Source: Treponema sp.
Lineage (GTDB): Bacteria > Spirochaetota > Spirochaetia > Treponematales > Breznakiellaceae
Assembly: GCA_031258265.1 (NCBI GenBank)
Contig: JAIRNB010000073.1
Coordinates: 1 to 17,266 of the forward strand
Reading direction: 5' to 3'
DNA: 17,266 bases
Position 1 is the first letter of the stretch, and each line of letters starts with the position of its first letter. Position numbers and translations under genes: made by a program. Shown one piece after another: positions 7,033 through 13,589 of this stretch. The notes beneath the pieces are model-generated. The model was not told where the DNA came from. It saw only the letters and a program-made list of their open reading frames with translations, and did not search any database.

Positions 7033-7058
7033 CAGCCGGCATCCATGCCGGGAGGCTG
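7033..7058. repeat. Third hairpin of the array, GGCATCCATGCC apex
   Basis: CCGGCAT (7036-7042) pairs with ATGCCGG (7045-7051) around a CC loop; CAGCC/GGCTG (7033-7037, 7054-7058) can pair outside. It has the same apex as 6963-6994 but different outer arms. Confidence 0.65.
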
Positions 7059-7429
7059 TATATTAAACCAATGCGGCTTAACTTTAGCTAAGCTGCATAC
7101 ACAAATGTAGTTTTTTCAACAGTCTGCCAATATACCTACTTCGGTGGATTTTAAGCCGCCTTTCTGAACGGTCAAAATCCGGGAAAGGGCCAACTAACGG
7201 TATTGAGTCGGTGTCTGTCCATAACGCGGTTCCGTCAGCATTGTTCGTTTTTTCCTTCCGATGTCGGGGTTTTGTTGGAGTTTTATGGCTGATCGATCAA
7301 AACTAAGCTGTCAAAATTAAGCTTTACAATAAATACAAAGAACGATATTATAACACAGTAACTATCAAATGAAATTAATATCATGACGATAATGAAAATG
7401 TGGCTTTACTTTCCGGTGGAGACCCTAAT

Positions 7430-7451
7430 GCCTGACGCCGCTGCGCCAGGC
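7430..7451. repeat. Short hairpin
   Basis: GCCTG-A-CGC pairs with GCG-C-CAGGC around a CGCT loop, giving eight pairs and one A/C mismatch (a G-U wobble in minus-strand RNA). It lies alone between the AT-rich stretch and the palindrome cluster that follows. Confidence 0.5.
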
Positions 7452-7533
7452 GGCATCGTGCGATCATTTCCCTGCCGTACAATCCTAAAAGGCTTAACAC
7501 GCCCAAATCCACAAATTCGATTGTATCCGGAGT

Positions 7534-7575
7534 CTTTCCATAATGCGGACGCATTATGGAAAGGGCATATATGCC
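7534..7575. repeat. Two adjacent palindromes, 14-pair stem and GGCATATATGCC
   Basis: CTTTCCATAATGCG (7534-7547) pairs perfectly with 7550-7563 around a GA loop. Directly after it, GGCATATATGCC (7564-7575) is a perfect 12-bp palindrome of the same GGCAT-NN-ATGCC shape as the apices at 6963-7058. Confidence 0.75.
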
Positions 7576-7592
7576 GCGATTTCCTTAAAAAT

Positions 7593-7684
7593 CTAGGAGT
7601 TTGTTGCGCTTCGCGCTTAAAATGGTATAAATATTCACATCAGTGAATATTTATCATTTGGGCTAAAGCCCCACAGACTCCTAG
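7593..7684. repeat. Cloverleaf-like nested palindromic element
   Basis: The ends are imperfect inverted repeats (CTAGGAGTTTGTTG against the complement of CCACAGACTCCTAG). Inside are three hairpins in a row: GCGC-TTC-GCGC (7606-7616), a 12-pair stem ATAAATATTCAC with an ATCA loop (7627-7654) and GGGCT-AA-AGCCC (7660-7671). Its right end contains the TAG stop codon of the TPR gene (7681-7683). A half copy lies at 4391-4420. Confidence 0.7.
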
Positions 7685-8955
7685 ACTCCATCCGCGGATA
7701 AATATTGACGGGCCAGGGGGTCCTCCGGTTCCAGTTCCAGGACGGTGCGAAAAAACCCGGCGGCCTCCTGTTTGTTTCCCGTTTTCAGAGCCAGGACCCC
7801 CAGGTTGGAGATAATTTTAATGTTTTCCACGTCCCGGCGCAGGGCGGTCTCCAACTGCCGCCGGGCCCCCGGATAGTCCCCCAGCTCCATCAGGCAGATG
7901 GCAAGCTCATTCCGGGTATCGGGGTTATCGCCCCCCAGTTCCAGAGCCTTTTCCAGGGAAGACCGGGCGTCGGCCCAGCGTTCCAGCCGCCGCAGGGCCC
8001 AGCCCAGGAGAAACCAGCCGTTCCAGACCCCCGGCCGCCTTTCCAGGAAAAGCCGAATCCGGTCCATCCCCTCCCGTTCCCGGCCCCGGCGGATATGCTC
8101 CCAGGCTTCCCGGAAATCCTCGTCTTCAAGGCCATGCGCTTCGATTTCCCGGACCAGGGACAGGGCGTTTTCCCTTTTTTCCGGGTCAATACCGGGGCCC
8201 CCATCCCCCTCATCCTCCAGGGAACCATAGGCCCTAAGGCAGATCAGAGCCCGGCTGTAATCCCTGCGGCCCAAGAAAAAATGTCCGGCGTTAAACAGAA
8301 TGTCGGGGGGCGGGTTTTCCATGGCCAGGGCTTCGCTGTAGACCGCCTCGGCGGCCAGATATTCCCCCTCCGCCGCGGTTTCCTGCCCTGCCCGCTCCAG
8401 GGCCGCCGCCCTTTCCTCAAACACCATAGCCTGGTTAAGAAGAACCGATGGGGCGCCGGGACAGAGTCCCTTGAGGATCCCCAGTATCTCCAGGGCCAGG
8501 GTATAGTCCCCGTTCCGGGCCTTGAGAATCGCCGCCTCGGTAAGCTCATTTTGAATCCCCGGCCGCAGGGCCAACGCCAGACCACGATAGTAAGCGCGGC
8601 GCCGGGCTTCCTCCTCCGGGGAGGAAAAGGCGGGCAGAGTTTCCTCCCCCGAAAGGACCCTGAGCATCCCGGAGAGAATCATCTCCCGGTTAAGCTTATC
8701 CAGGCCGGTTTCCCCGGCGGGCAGTTCTACGGGAATGGGAATGGCGGGATCAAAGGCAAAAAACGGCGAATCTTCATGCTCCTCCCCCTGGGCAAGATCA
8801 TCATCTTCTTCATCATCCCCTTCTTCATGGTGGTGATGATGGTGGACCTGGGACTGGATACGGTCCCGCAGGGCTTCGGAAAGCTGGATAAAAATAATGT
8901 TACCAGGGGAAGCGAAAAAGGGATCGCCCTTCGAATCCTGGCCGGCGGAAGGCAT
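7681..8955 (-). CDS. TPR-repeat protein with natural hexahistidine and acidic run
   Basis: A 424-residue protein with no signal peptide or membrane segment, presumably a cytoplasmic scaffold. Residues 38-43 are six consecutive His, followed by an Asp/Glu-rich stretch (EEGDDEEDDD) to about residue 60. From about residue 140 to the end come roughly six tetratricopeptide repeats, clearest at the C-terminus: NGWFLLGWALRRLERWADARSSLEKALEL, NELAICLMELGDYPGARRQLETAL, and SNLGVLALKTGNKQEAAGFFRTVLELEP. The start overlaps the stop of the PilZ gene as TGATG, so the two are translationally coupled and likely work together. The stop codon lies inside the cloverleaf-like repeat. Partners are unknown; a metal-binding or pH-sensitive role for the His run is only a guess. 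Confidence 0.85.
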   Translation of the reverse strand: MPSAGQDSKGDPFFASPGNIIFIQLSEALRDRIQSQVHHHHHHEEGDDEEDDDLAQGEEHEDSPFFAFDPAIPIPVELPAGETGLDKLNREMILSGMLRVLSGEETLPAFSSPEEEARRRAYYRGLALALRPGIQNELTEAAILKARNGDYTLALEILGILKGLCPGAPSVLLNQAMVFEERAAALERAGQETAAEGEYLAAEAVYSEALAMENPPPDILFNAGHFFLGRRDYSRALICLRAYGSLEDEGDGGPGIDPEKRENALSLVREIEAHGLEDEDFREAWEHIRRGREREGMDRIRLFLERRPGVWNGWFLLGWALRRLERWADARSSLEKALELGGDNPDTRNELAICLMELGDYPGARRQLETALRRDVENIKIISNLGVLALKTGNKQEAAGFFRTVLELEPEDPLARQYLSADGV

Positions 8956-10019
8956 CAGGACTTACCGCCTGCCGCGGTTTTTAGCGCCGGCGCGGCGGCG
9001 GATTTTCCAGCGGGTTTTAGCGGAGCTGCGGCGGCGGAACTTTCAGCGGGGGCAGGCGCTTCAGCGGCCGTTTCCGGGGCGGCGGAATCGTCCCCCAGGT
9101 TTTTTACCGTAGCCCCTCCCCCGGCGTCGGGAGGATTCTCCATAGCGGGCTGCCCGGCCGCCGGCTCGGGGGAAAGCGCCGGCCCTTCCGCCGCCTTGGC
9201 AGAGGATTCCCCGTCCCAGCCGCGGACGGTGGCCAGGTATTCATTGATCCGCATCTTATAGCCCATGGAAACCTGCCCTTCGGTAAAGGCCAGATTTATA
9301 ATCGCCATATCCTTGCGGTAGGCCACATTTTCCGCCTGGGTAAATTTCCCTTTAAGCAGAAAACTTTCCCGGGGATCGTCAAAATCTATCCGCAGGGAGG
9401 CTTCTTTCTCCAGCAAGAATTTCACCACCCCCTGGATTATAAGCCGGGCGCCCCCAAAGGAAATATCCCGCAGAATACAGCGCCGGGGTACACCCTGGAT
9501 AAAGACAGCACATTCGCTGGAACGGATCTTCAGCTTTCGCAAAATTTCCGGGGTAATCAGAATCCGCTCCCCCTTACGGCGGGTAGAATTGACATTGGCG
9601 TCCAAGAGGCGGCCCATAATCTCGATAAGGTCATCCGGGGGCCGCTGGGTAAACTGAATCGTCAAAAGCCCGGCATCCTTAGCCTCCCCGTAGGGACTGT
9701 AACCCATCGACCGGGCGGCCACAAAAAAAGTTATCTGCGCCCCCTCCTGGAAGGGGTCCATAAAACAAAACCGCAGACTGACCATGTTGTTCGCCTGTTG
9801 CAGCTTGGGAATAAGGCCGGACTTAATATTGATCACCACCTTCGCCCCCTGAAACGAGGACGAATAAATAACACAGGGCCATACATCACTGACACATTTT
9901 AGGTATATCTGCTTGGATTGTAAGCCGGTAACCTGCGTGATCTCCTTGGAGTAAGTCACTTCAATACCGCGGAAACGCTCATACAGGGAGGCAATCTTTT
10001 GACTCGTTAATATACCCAT
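8955..10019 (-). CDS. PilZ-domain c-di-GMP receptor
   Basis: A 354-residue cytoplasmic protein. The N-terminal half (about 1-135) is a beta-rich region like those preceding PilZ in spirochaetal and YcgR-type proteins. The PilZ domain begins with the c-di-GMP binding motif RxxxR (Arg148-Lys-Gly-Glu-Arg152), followed by DxSxxG (Asp185, Ser187, Gly190 in LRDISFGG). Both signature parts are intact, so ligand binding is expected. The last 75-80 residues are an Ala/Pro-rich, probably disordered tail. By style it may correspond to the Treponema denticola PilZ protein linked to motility, but orthology was not tested. It is first gene of a two-gene unit with the TPR protein (1-bp overlap) and has a good promoter very close to its ATG. 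The ribosome binding site is poor. Confidence 0.9.
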   Translation of the reverse strand: MGILTSQKIASLYERFRGIEVTYSKEITQVTGLQSKQIYLKCVSDVWPCVIYSSSFQGAKVVINIKSGLIPKLQQANNMVSLRFCFMDPFQEGAQITFFVAARSMGYSPYGEAKDAGLLTIQFTQRPPDDLIEIMGRLLDANVNSTRRKGERILITPEILRKLKIRSSECAVFIQGVPRRCILRDISFGGARLIIQGVVKFLLEKEASLRIDFDDPRESFLLKGKFTQAENVAYRKDMAIINLAFTEGQVSMGYKMRINEYLATVRGWDGESSAKAAEGPALSPEPAAGQPAMENPPDAGGGATVKNLGDDSAAPETAAEAPAPAESSAAAAPLKPAGKSAAAPALKTAAGGKS

Positions 10020-10028
10020 TTTTCTTTT

Positions 10029-10057
10029 ATCATAAGGAGTTAAGAATCAAAGATCAA
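10029..10057 (-). promoter_or_regulatory. Sigma-70-type promoter for the pilZ gene
   Basis: On the minus strand TTGATC (10057-10052) and TATGAT (10034-10029) are separated by 17 bp, matching the -35/-10 consensus at four and five of six positions. Transcription would start near 10022, only a few bases before the ATG at 10019. The mRNA would be leaderless or nearly so, which fits the weak ribosome binding site. Confidence 0.5.
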
Positions 10058-10151
10058 TGAAATTAGGAGGGGGGGCCAGGGCATCGGCATTTACCCTCCG
10101 GCGCCTTGTCATGGGTATCCATACGCCGATTCTGGACCAATGCTTTCTTCC

Positions 10152-10252
10152 GCGCAAGGGATTGAAACGGAAATACCGGAGGCTTTACCGCAGGTAAAGC
10201 TGAGGAATTGGAGTGGAAAGCCCGGTTTTTGCGGGCACGCAAAAATGCGCCC
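10152..10252 (-). repeat. Modular palindromic repeat, copy R2 (reverse orientation)
   Basis: Read on the minus strand it begins GGGCGCAT and ends ATCCCTTGCGC. It shares CCGGGCT, CAATTCCTCAG and CCGGTATTTCCG with copy R3. Its first hairpin is TTTTTGC/GCAAAAA; its second is CTTTACC-TGC-GGTAAAG. The hairpin arms differ from those in R3 although the flanking blocks are nearly identical. Confidence 0.8.
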
Positions 10253-10387
10253 GAATTAGACTTGTTCAAGAACCCGGTTGGGCTGCCAAACGAAACTTGG
10301 CTTACAGGTCTCCCAAAAAAACGCTGTAATGTTAAACCCCGAAACTCCGGGAGGATGTCCCCGGACGATGCCCTGGGGGTAAAGTTT

Positions 10388-11404
10388 TTAGAAGCCCAGT
10401 TCCCTAAAAAGCTGTTCTTTGATCCCGGCGGTCATTTTAAGATCGTTGTTGGTGTAGAGGGGGGCGATGGCCGCCTCGAATTCCTTTAGGTTAACTTCGG
10501 TAATGATCATCCCCTTGGTTTTAAAGCTGTCGTAGTATCCCTGTTCCTCATGGGCGATGATGGCGGAATATCTGGCCGCCATGTTGTAGACGGTCTTTAC
10601 AAAGAGTTCCCGGTCCGCCTGGGGCATACTGTCCAGCAGGGCCTTCCCGCAGACAAAGCTGCTTTGAAGCATGTAGTGTTTGGTGAGGGCCAGGTATTTG
10701 GTTACCTCGTAGAGCCGGTAGCCGTCCGCGGTGGCGGCCTGAATCTCGCAGCCGTCCAGGGTTCTGGCCTGTACGCCGGCGTAGATGTCCGTGGCGTTGA
10801 TCGTGGTTTGGGTATAGCCCAGGTACTTCGCCAGGGCCTGGCCGATGGCGTTTCCAAAGCCCCGGATGCGGAGGCCCGAAAGACCCGCCAAATTGTTTAC
10901 CGGGGTGGTGGTGTAGAAACTGCGGAAGCCGTTGAACATATTGGCGATCAGGACAATGCCCTGGGCTTCCAGGGCCGCCTGCCATTTTTTGTACAGGGCG
11001 CTCTGGGGCAGTTTTTCCAGGAGCTTATAGTCGGTGAGGATATAGGGGGCCATGAGGATGTTGAGGTCCGGGATGTTGAACTGGCTGGCAAGCCGTCCGG
11101 GGTCCGACGGAACCACCAGGTTTACCCCCAGCCGGGCCTGGGTGACGAGGTTGTCCGTGTCCCCGGGCAGGGCGCCGGCCACGTAGACTTTTACATCAAA
11201 GCGGCCGGTGGCGTTTAGCTGGCTGGCCGTATCCGTCATCATCCGGCTCTGCCCGGTGGCGGCCCCTTCGGTTCCCGCAAAGGTAACGGTAATTTTCCCG
11301 CCCGGAGAAACGCCGCCCCCGGATTCCCCCTGGCCGCCGGCAAAGGCGACCGCCGCTATACAAAGCGGCAGGGCAAGAACAAAAAGGGTTTTTAATGATT
11401 TCAT
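10388..11404 (-). CDS. TRAP-type C4-dicarboxylate/organic acid binding protein (DctP family)
   Basis: A 338-residue periplasmic solute-binding protein that would deliver a carboxylate-type substrate to a DctQM permease. The start is placed at 11404, not further upstream: it has an AGGAG-rich ribosome binding site and gives a typical signal peptide, MKSLKTLFVLALPLCIAAVAF with cleavage after AFA (residue 22). Family features are LNILMAPYILTDY (about 114-126), the GLSGLRIRGFGN substrate-site segment (about 174-185), and TINATDIYAGVQARTLDGCEIQAA, equivalent to the E-x-Y-x-A-L-Q-x-G-x-V-D-G motif. The Cys15 context LPLC is not a good lipobox. It lies 19 bp downstream of uvrC with no DctQ/DctM or two-component partner in the window, so it is an orphan binding protein here. 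Substrate unknown. Confidence 0.9.
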   Translation of the reverse strand: MKSLKTLFVLALPLCIAAVAFAGGQGESGGGVSPGGKITVTFAGTEGAATGQSRMMTDTASQLNATGRFDVKVYVAGALPGDTDNLVTQARLGVNLVVPSDPGRLASQFNIPDLNILMAPYILTDYKLLEKLPQSALYKKWQAALEAQGIVLIANMFNGFRSFYTTTPVNNLAGLSGLRIRGFGNAIGQALAKYLGYTQTTINATDIYAGVQARTLDGCEIQAATADGYRLYEVTKYLALTKHYMLQSSFVCGKALLDSMPQADRELFVKTVYNMAARYSAIIAHEEQGYYDSFKTKGMIITEVNLKEFEAAIAPLYTNNDLKMTAGIKEQLFRELGF

Positions 11405-11423
11405 AAATAGCCTCTCTCCTCTG

Positions 11424-13571
11424 TTAATTGCTTCTATGCTGCCACGCTGCCACCGAGTCCGGGGCCCCGCCGTATTCGGCTTCGGGTTCGGCGGCCAGGT
11501 CTTCCGGTATCCGCGAATCCTGGGCCAGGGCCTGGGCGGCCAAACCGGCGCTGCGGGCGCCTCGCGCGGGGGAACGTTTCCGCCCCGCCGCCAGCCGCGC
11601 CTTCGCATCGGTGGAATCCTCCAGGGCCAGTTGGGCGGCGGCCCGCACCGCCCGGGCGGAGGCTTCGCCGATGCCGCAGCGTTCAGCTATTTCCCGGGGC
11701 GGCGCGGCGGCTATGTTGGCAATGCTCTGGTAGCTTTTCATGATCCGCGCCGCCCGCTTGGGACCTATGCCCTCCACCGATTCCAGGGCGGGGAACAGAA
11801 GGTCCCCGGAGCGGAGCCGCTGATTCAGCCCTGTGGCAAAGCGGTGGGTTTCGTCCCGGACAAACTGAAGGACTTTGAGGGCCTCCGAATCCCTGGAGAG
11901 CCTTACCGGTTCCCTGGCTCCGGGGGGCCAGAGTTCCTCATCCCGCTTGGCAAGGCCCACAACATCGCTGTCCATGCCCAATCCGTCCAGTACCCCCTTG
12001 GCGGCGTTCACCTGGCCGATGCCTCCGTCGATAAGCACCAGGTCCGGCAGTTCACCGCCCTCCCGGACAAGCCGGGAATAACGGCGGAAGACCGCTTCCC
12101 GCATGGCGGCGAAGTCGTCCACGATCCCCACCACGCTGCGGAGCTTGAAGTACCGGTAGTTTTTTTTGTCGGGGATTCCCCCCTTGAACGAAATGAGGGA
12201 GGCCACCGGATGCTTGCCGTCCAGTTGGGCAATGTCGAAGCCTTCAATCCGTTCGGGCCGGCGGCGCAGAGACAAAACCCGCGCCAGTTCATCCAGGGCC
12301 GGTCCCGCCCCCCGTTCCTTGAGCCGTTTTCGCAGGTCCTCCTGGGCGTTCTGCCGGGCCAGGGCCAGAACGGCGGTATGCCGCTTTTCCACGGGGACTT
12401 CAATATTGACCTCGTAATGAAATTGTTCCCGGAACCACTGCCGGAGGGCTGGGGAGACAAGCTCCCCTGGGGAGACGAGTCCTGGGGAGACGGGTCCTGG
12501 GGAAGACTCCCCCTCTTCCTGCGGCCTTTTTGTATTTTCCCCCTCCGGCATTTCCGGCTGTACATAGATAAACGCCGGCGGGGGCCGGCCGGGATCGTAG
12601 TAGGACGCCATAAAGGTTTCCAGGGATTCTCCCCCCTCCGCGGCGGAACGGGTACGGTAGAGTTCCCGACCGGTCATCTTGCCCCCCCGCATGGAAAAAA
12701 CGGTAAAGGTACTCAGCACCCCTTCGCCGGCCCAGGCGATGTAGTCCCGGCCTTCGGGATCAAAATCCACCACCGAATTCCCCATGGAAAGGTCTTCGAT
12801 AGCCCGGATGGCGTTTCGCAGTTGGGCGGCCTCCTCGAATTTCAAGGCCGCCGCCGCCTTTCGCATATCTTTACCCAGATCCTCGATTAAATCCCGGCAG
12901 GCGCCGCTGCCTTCCGCGCTGCCCGCCAAAAGCTTCTCCACCCGGCTTACCTGCAGGCCGTACTCCGGGGCGCCGATCTTACCGCAGCAGGGGGCCTTAC
13001 AGCGGCCAATGTGAAAGTACATGCAGGGGTTGTCCCGCTTCCTCAGAGTCCGGCATTTTCGCAGGGGGAAAAGCTTTTCCACCAGTTCCAGCATGGTATC
13101 CACGCTTTCAATCTGGGGGAACGGGCCATAGTAACGGCTCCCGTCCTCCACGATATGGCGGGTCCTGAAGATTCGGGGGAATTCCTCATGGGTGATCCGC
13201 ACCACGGGGTAGGTTTTACCGTCCTTCAGGTTGATGTTGTACTTGGGAAAATGCTGTTTTATCAGGGTGTTTTCCAGGAGCAGGGCTTCGTACTCGCTGG
13301 CTACGATGATAGTTTCAATGGACCGGACATGGCGGATAAGGGTGGCGGTCTTTATGTCCTTTTCTCCGGCAAAGTAAGATCCCAGCCGGTTTCGTAAAAT
13401 CCGGGCCTTTCCCACATAGATAATAGCCCCCTCTCCGTCCCGCATGATGTAAACCCCCGGTTCCAGGGGGGCGTCGCGGGCCTGGGCTTTGAGGCGATCA
13501 AGGCTGAACGGAAGCTCCGCGGTCCCTGTCAGGACGCCGGAGGGGGGAAACCCGTCATTTTTGGTACTCAT
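11424..13571 (-). CDS. uvrC: Excinuclease ABC subunit C
   Basis: The nuclease of nucleotide excision repair, making both incisions beside a UvrB-bound lesion. Domains in order: GIY-YIG endonuclease (PGVYIMRDGEGAIIYVGKA, about 38-56, through 110), four-Cys cluster of the type known to hold Fe-S (Cys173, Cys183, Cys191, Cys195), UVR UvrB-binding motif (about 230-262), RNase H-like second nuclease (Asp446, Asp515, His576 as likely catalytic residues) and helix-hairpin-helix pair (about 596-645). At 715 residues it is about 100 longer than the Escherichia coli protein. The excess comprises an extended N-terminus, a Pro/Ser/Val/Gly repeat insert (about 344-373) encoded by 15-bp repeats, and a C-terminal tail of about 65 residues. 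The start is 18 bp from a divergent gene and lacks a clear ribosome binding site, so a later start before about residue 35 is possible. Confidence 0.95.
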   Translation of the reverse strand: MSTKNDGFPPSGVLTGTAELPFSLDRLKAQARDAPLEPGVYIMRDGEGAIIYVGKARILRNRLGSYFAGEKDIKTATLIRHVRSIETIIVASEYEALLLENTLIKQHFPKYNINLKDGKTYPVVRITHEEFPRIFRTRHIVEDGSRYYGPFPQIESVDTMLELVEKLFPLRKCRTLRKRDNPCMYFHIGRCKAPCCGKIGAPEYGLQVSRVEKLLAGSAEGSGACRDLIEDLGKDMRKAAAALKFEEAAQLRNAIRAIEDLSMGNSVVDFDPEGRDYIAWAGEGVLSTFTVFSMRGGKMTGRELYRTRSAAEGGESLETFMASYYDPGRPPPAFIYVQPEMPEGENTKRPQEEGESSPGPVSPGLVSPGELVSPALRQWFREQFHYEVNIEVPVEKRHTAVLALARQNAQEDLRKRLKERGAGPALDELARVLSLRRRPERIEGFDIAQLDGKHPVASLISFKGGIPDKKNYRYFKLRSVVGIVDDFAAMREAVFRRYSRLVREGGELPDLVLIDGGIGQVNAAKGVLDGLGMDSDVVGLAKRDEELWPPGAREPVRLSRDSEALKVLQFVRDETHRFATGLNQRLRSGDLLFPALESVEGIGPKRAARIMKSYQSIANIAAAPPREIAERCGIGEASARAVRAAAQLALEDSTDAKARLAAGRKRSPARGARSAGLAAQALAQDSRIPEDLAAEPEAEYGGAPDSVAAWQHRSN
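12449..12510. repeat. 15-bp repeat array inside uvrC
   Basis: Units CCTGGGGAGACGAGT (12466-12480), CCTGGGGAGACGGGT (12481-12495) and a diverged CCTGGGGAAGACTCC (12496-12510) follow a longer first unit (12449-12465). That unit also forms a GGGGAG/CTCCCC hairpin (12451-12467). The array is in frame and encodes repeated Val-Ser-Pro-Gly on the minus strand. Confidence 0.85.
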
Positions 13572-13589
13572 TTATGCCGATATAAAACT

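Larger units (their letters stand above)
6718..7680. other. 963-bp gap without a gene, rich in palindromes
   Basis: The gap lies between the stop of the TPR gene and the start of the response regulator, both on the minus strand, so the regulator promoter should be near 6718-6820. It holds repeat copy R1 (6820-6961), hairpins to 7058, an AT-richer stretch at about 7060-7420 with no recognisable gene, a hairpin at 7430-7451, and palindromes from 7534 to 7684. In the AT-richer part I see only GGATTTT/AAAATCC (7146-7152, 7174-7180) and an imperfect 14-bp tandem repeat (7297-7310, 7311-7324). The 87-codon open frame at 7383-7646 runs through the palindromes and is not credible. Confidence 0.7.
10020..10387. 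other. 368-bp intergenic region between dctP-like and pilZ genes
   Basis: It contains the pilZ promoter, a small GTAT-CC-ATAC hairpin near 10116-10125, repeat copy R2 (10152-10252) and about 135 bp downstream of the TRAP gene stop. In that last part CCGGG/CCCGG can pair near 10345-10375, but no T-run follows directly, so I do not call a terminator. No gene is seen. Confidence 0.6.

Noticed and set aside
7195..7290. Possible C-terminal remnant of an AraC-type regulator on the minus strand (ends YGQTPTQYR, then stop)
   Set aside because: Only about nine residues fit the AraC ending; the codons upstream show no helix-turn-helix sequence, so chance is likely.
7383..7646. 87-codon plus-strand open frame in the intergenic gap
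   Set aside because: It runs straight through several perfect palindromes, has no ribosome binding site and no recognisable motif.
6820..7684. CRISPR array
   Set aside because: The repeats are palindromes of differing sequence and spacing with no constant direct repeat or unique spacers, and no cas genes are nearby.
7705..9261. Long plus-strand open frame (518 codons) opposite the TPR and PilZ genes
   Set aside because: It is an antisense shadow caused by high GC at codon position 3. The minus-strand frames have clear TPR and PilZ motifs. The same applies to 524-1540 (minus) and 11208-12890 (plus).
7681..11404. TPR-associated TRAP transporter (TPAT) system, as known in Treponema pallidum
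   Set aside because: The TPR gene is coupled to pilZ, not to the DctP-like gene. It lacks a signal peptide or lipobox, and a promoter and repeat separate the two units.
10388..11404. Lipoprotein assignment of the TRAP binding protein at Cys15
   Set aside because: LPLC lies inside the hydrophobic core and lacks small residues before Cys; a signal peptidase I site after AFA at residue 22 fits better.
11405..11608. Upstream extension of the TRAP binding protein into uvrC
   Set aside because: The extension would overlap the uvrC 3' end, and the ATG at 11404 has a good ribosome binding site and begins a proper signal peptide.
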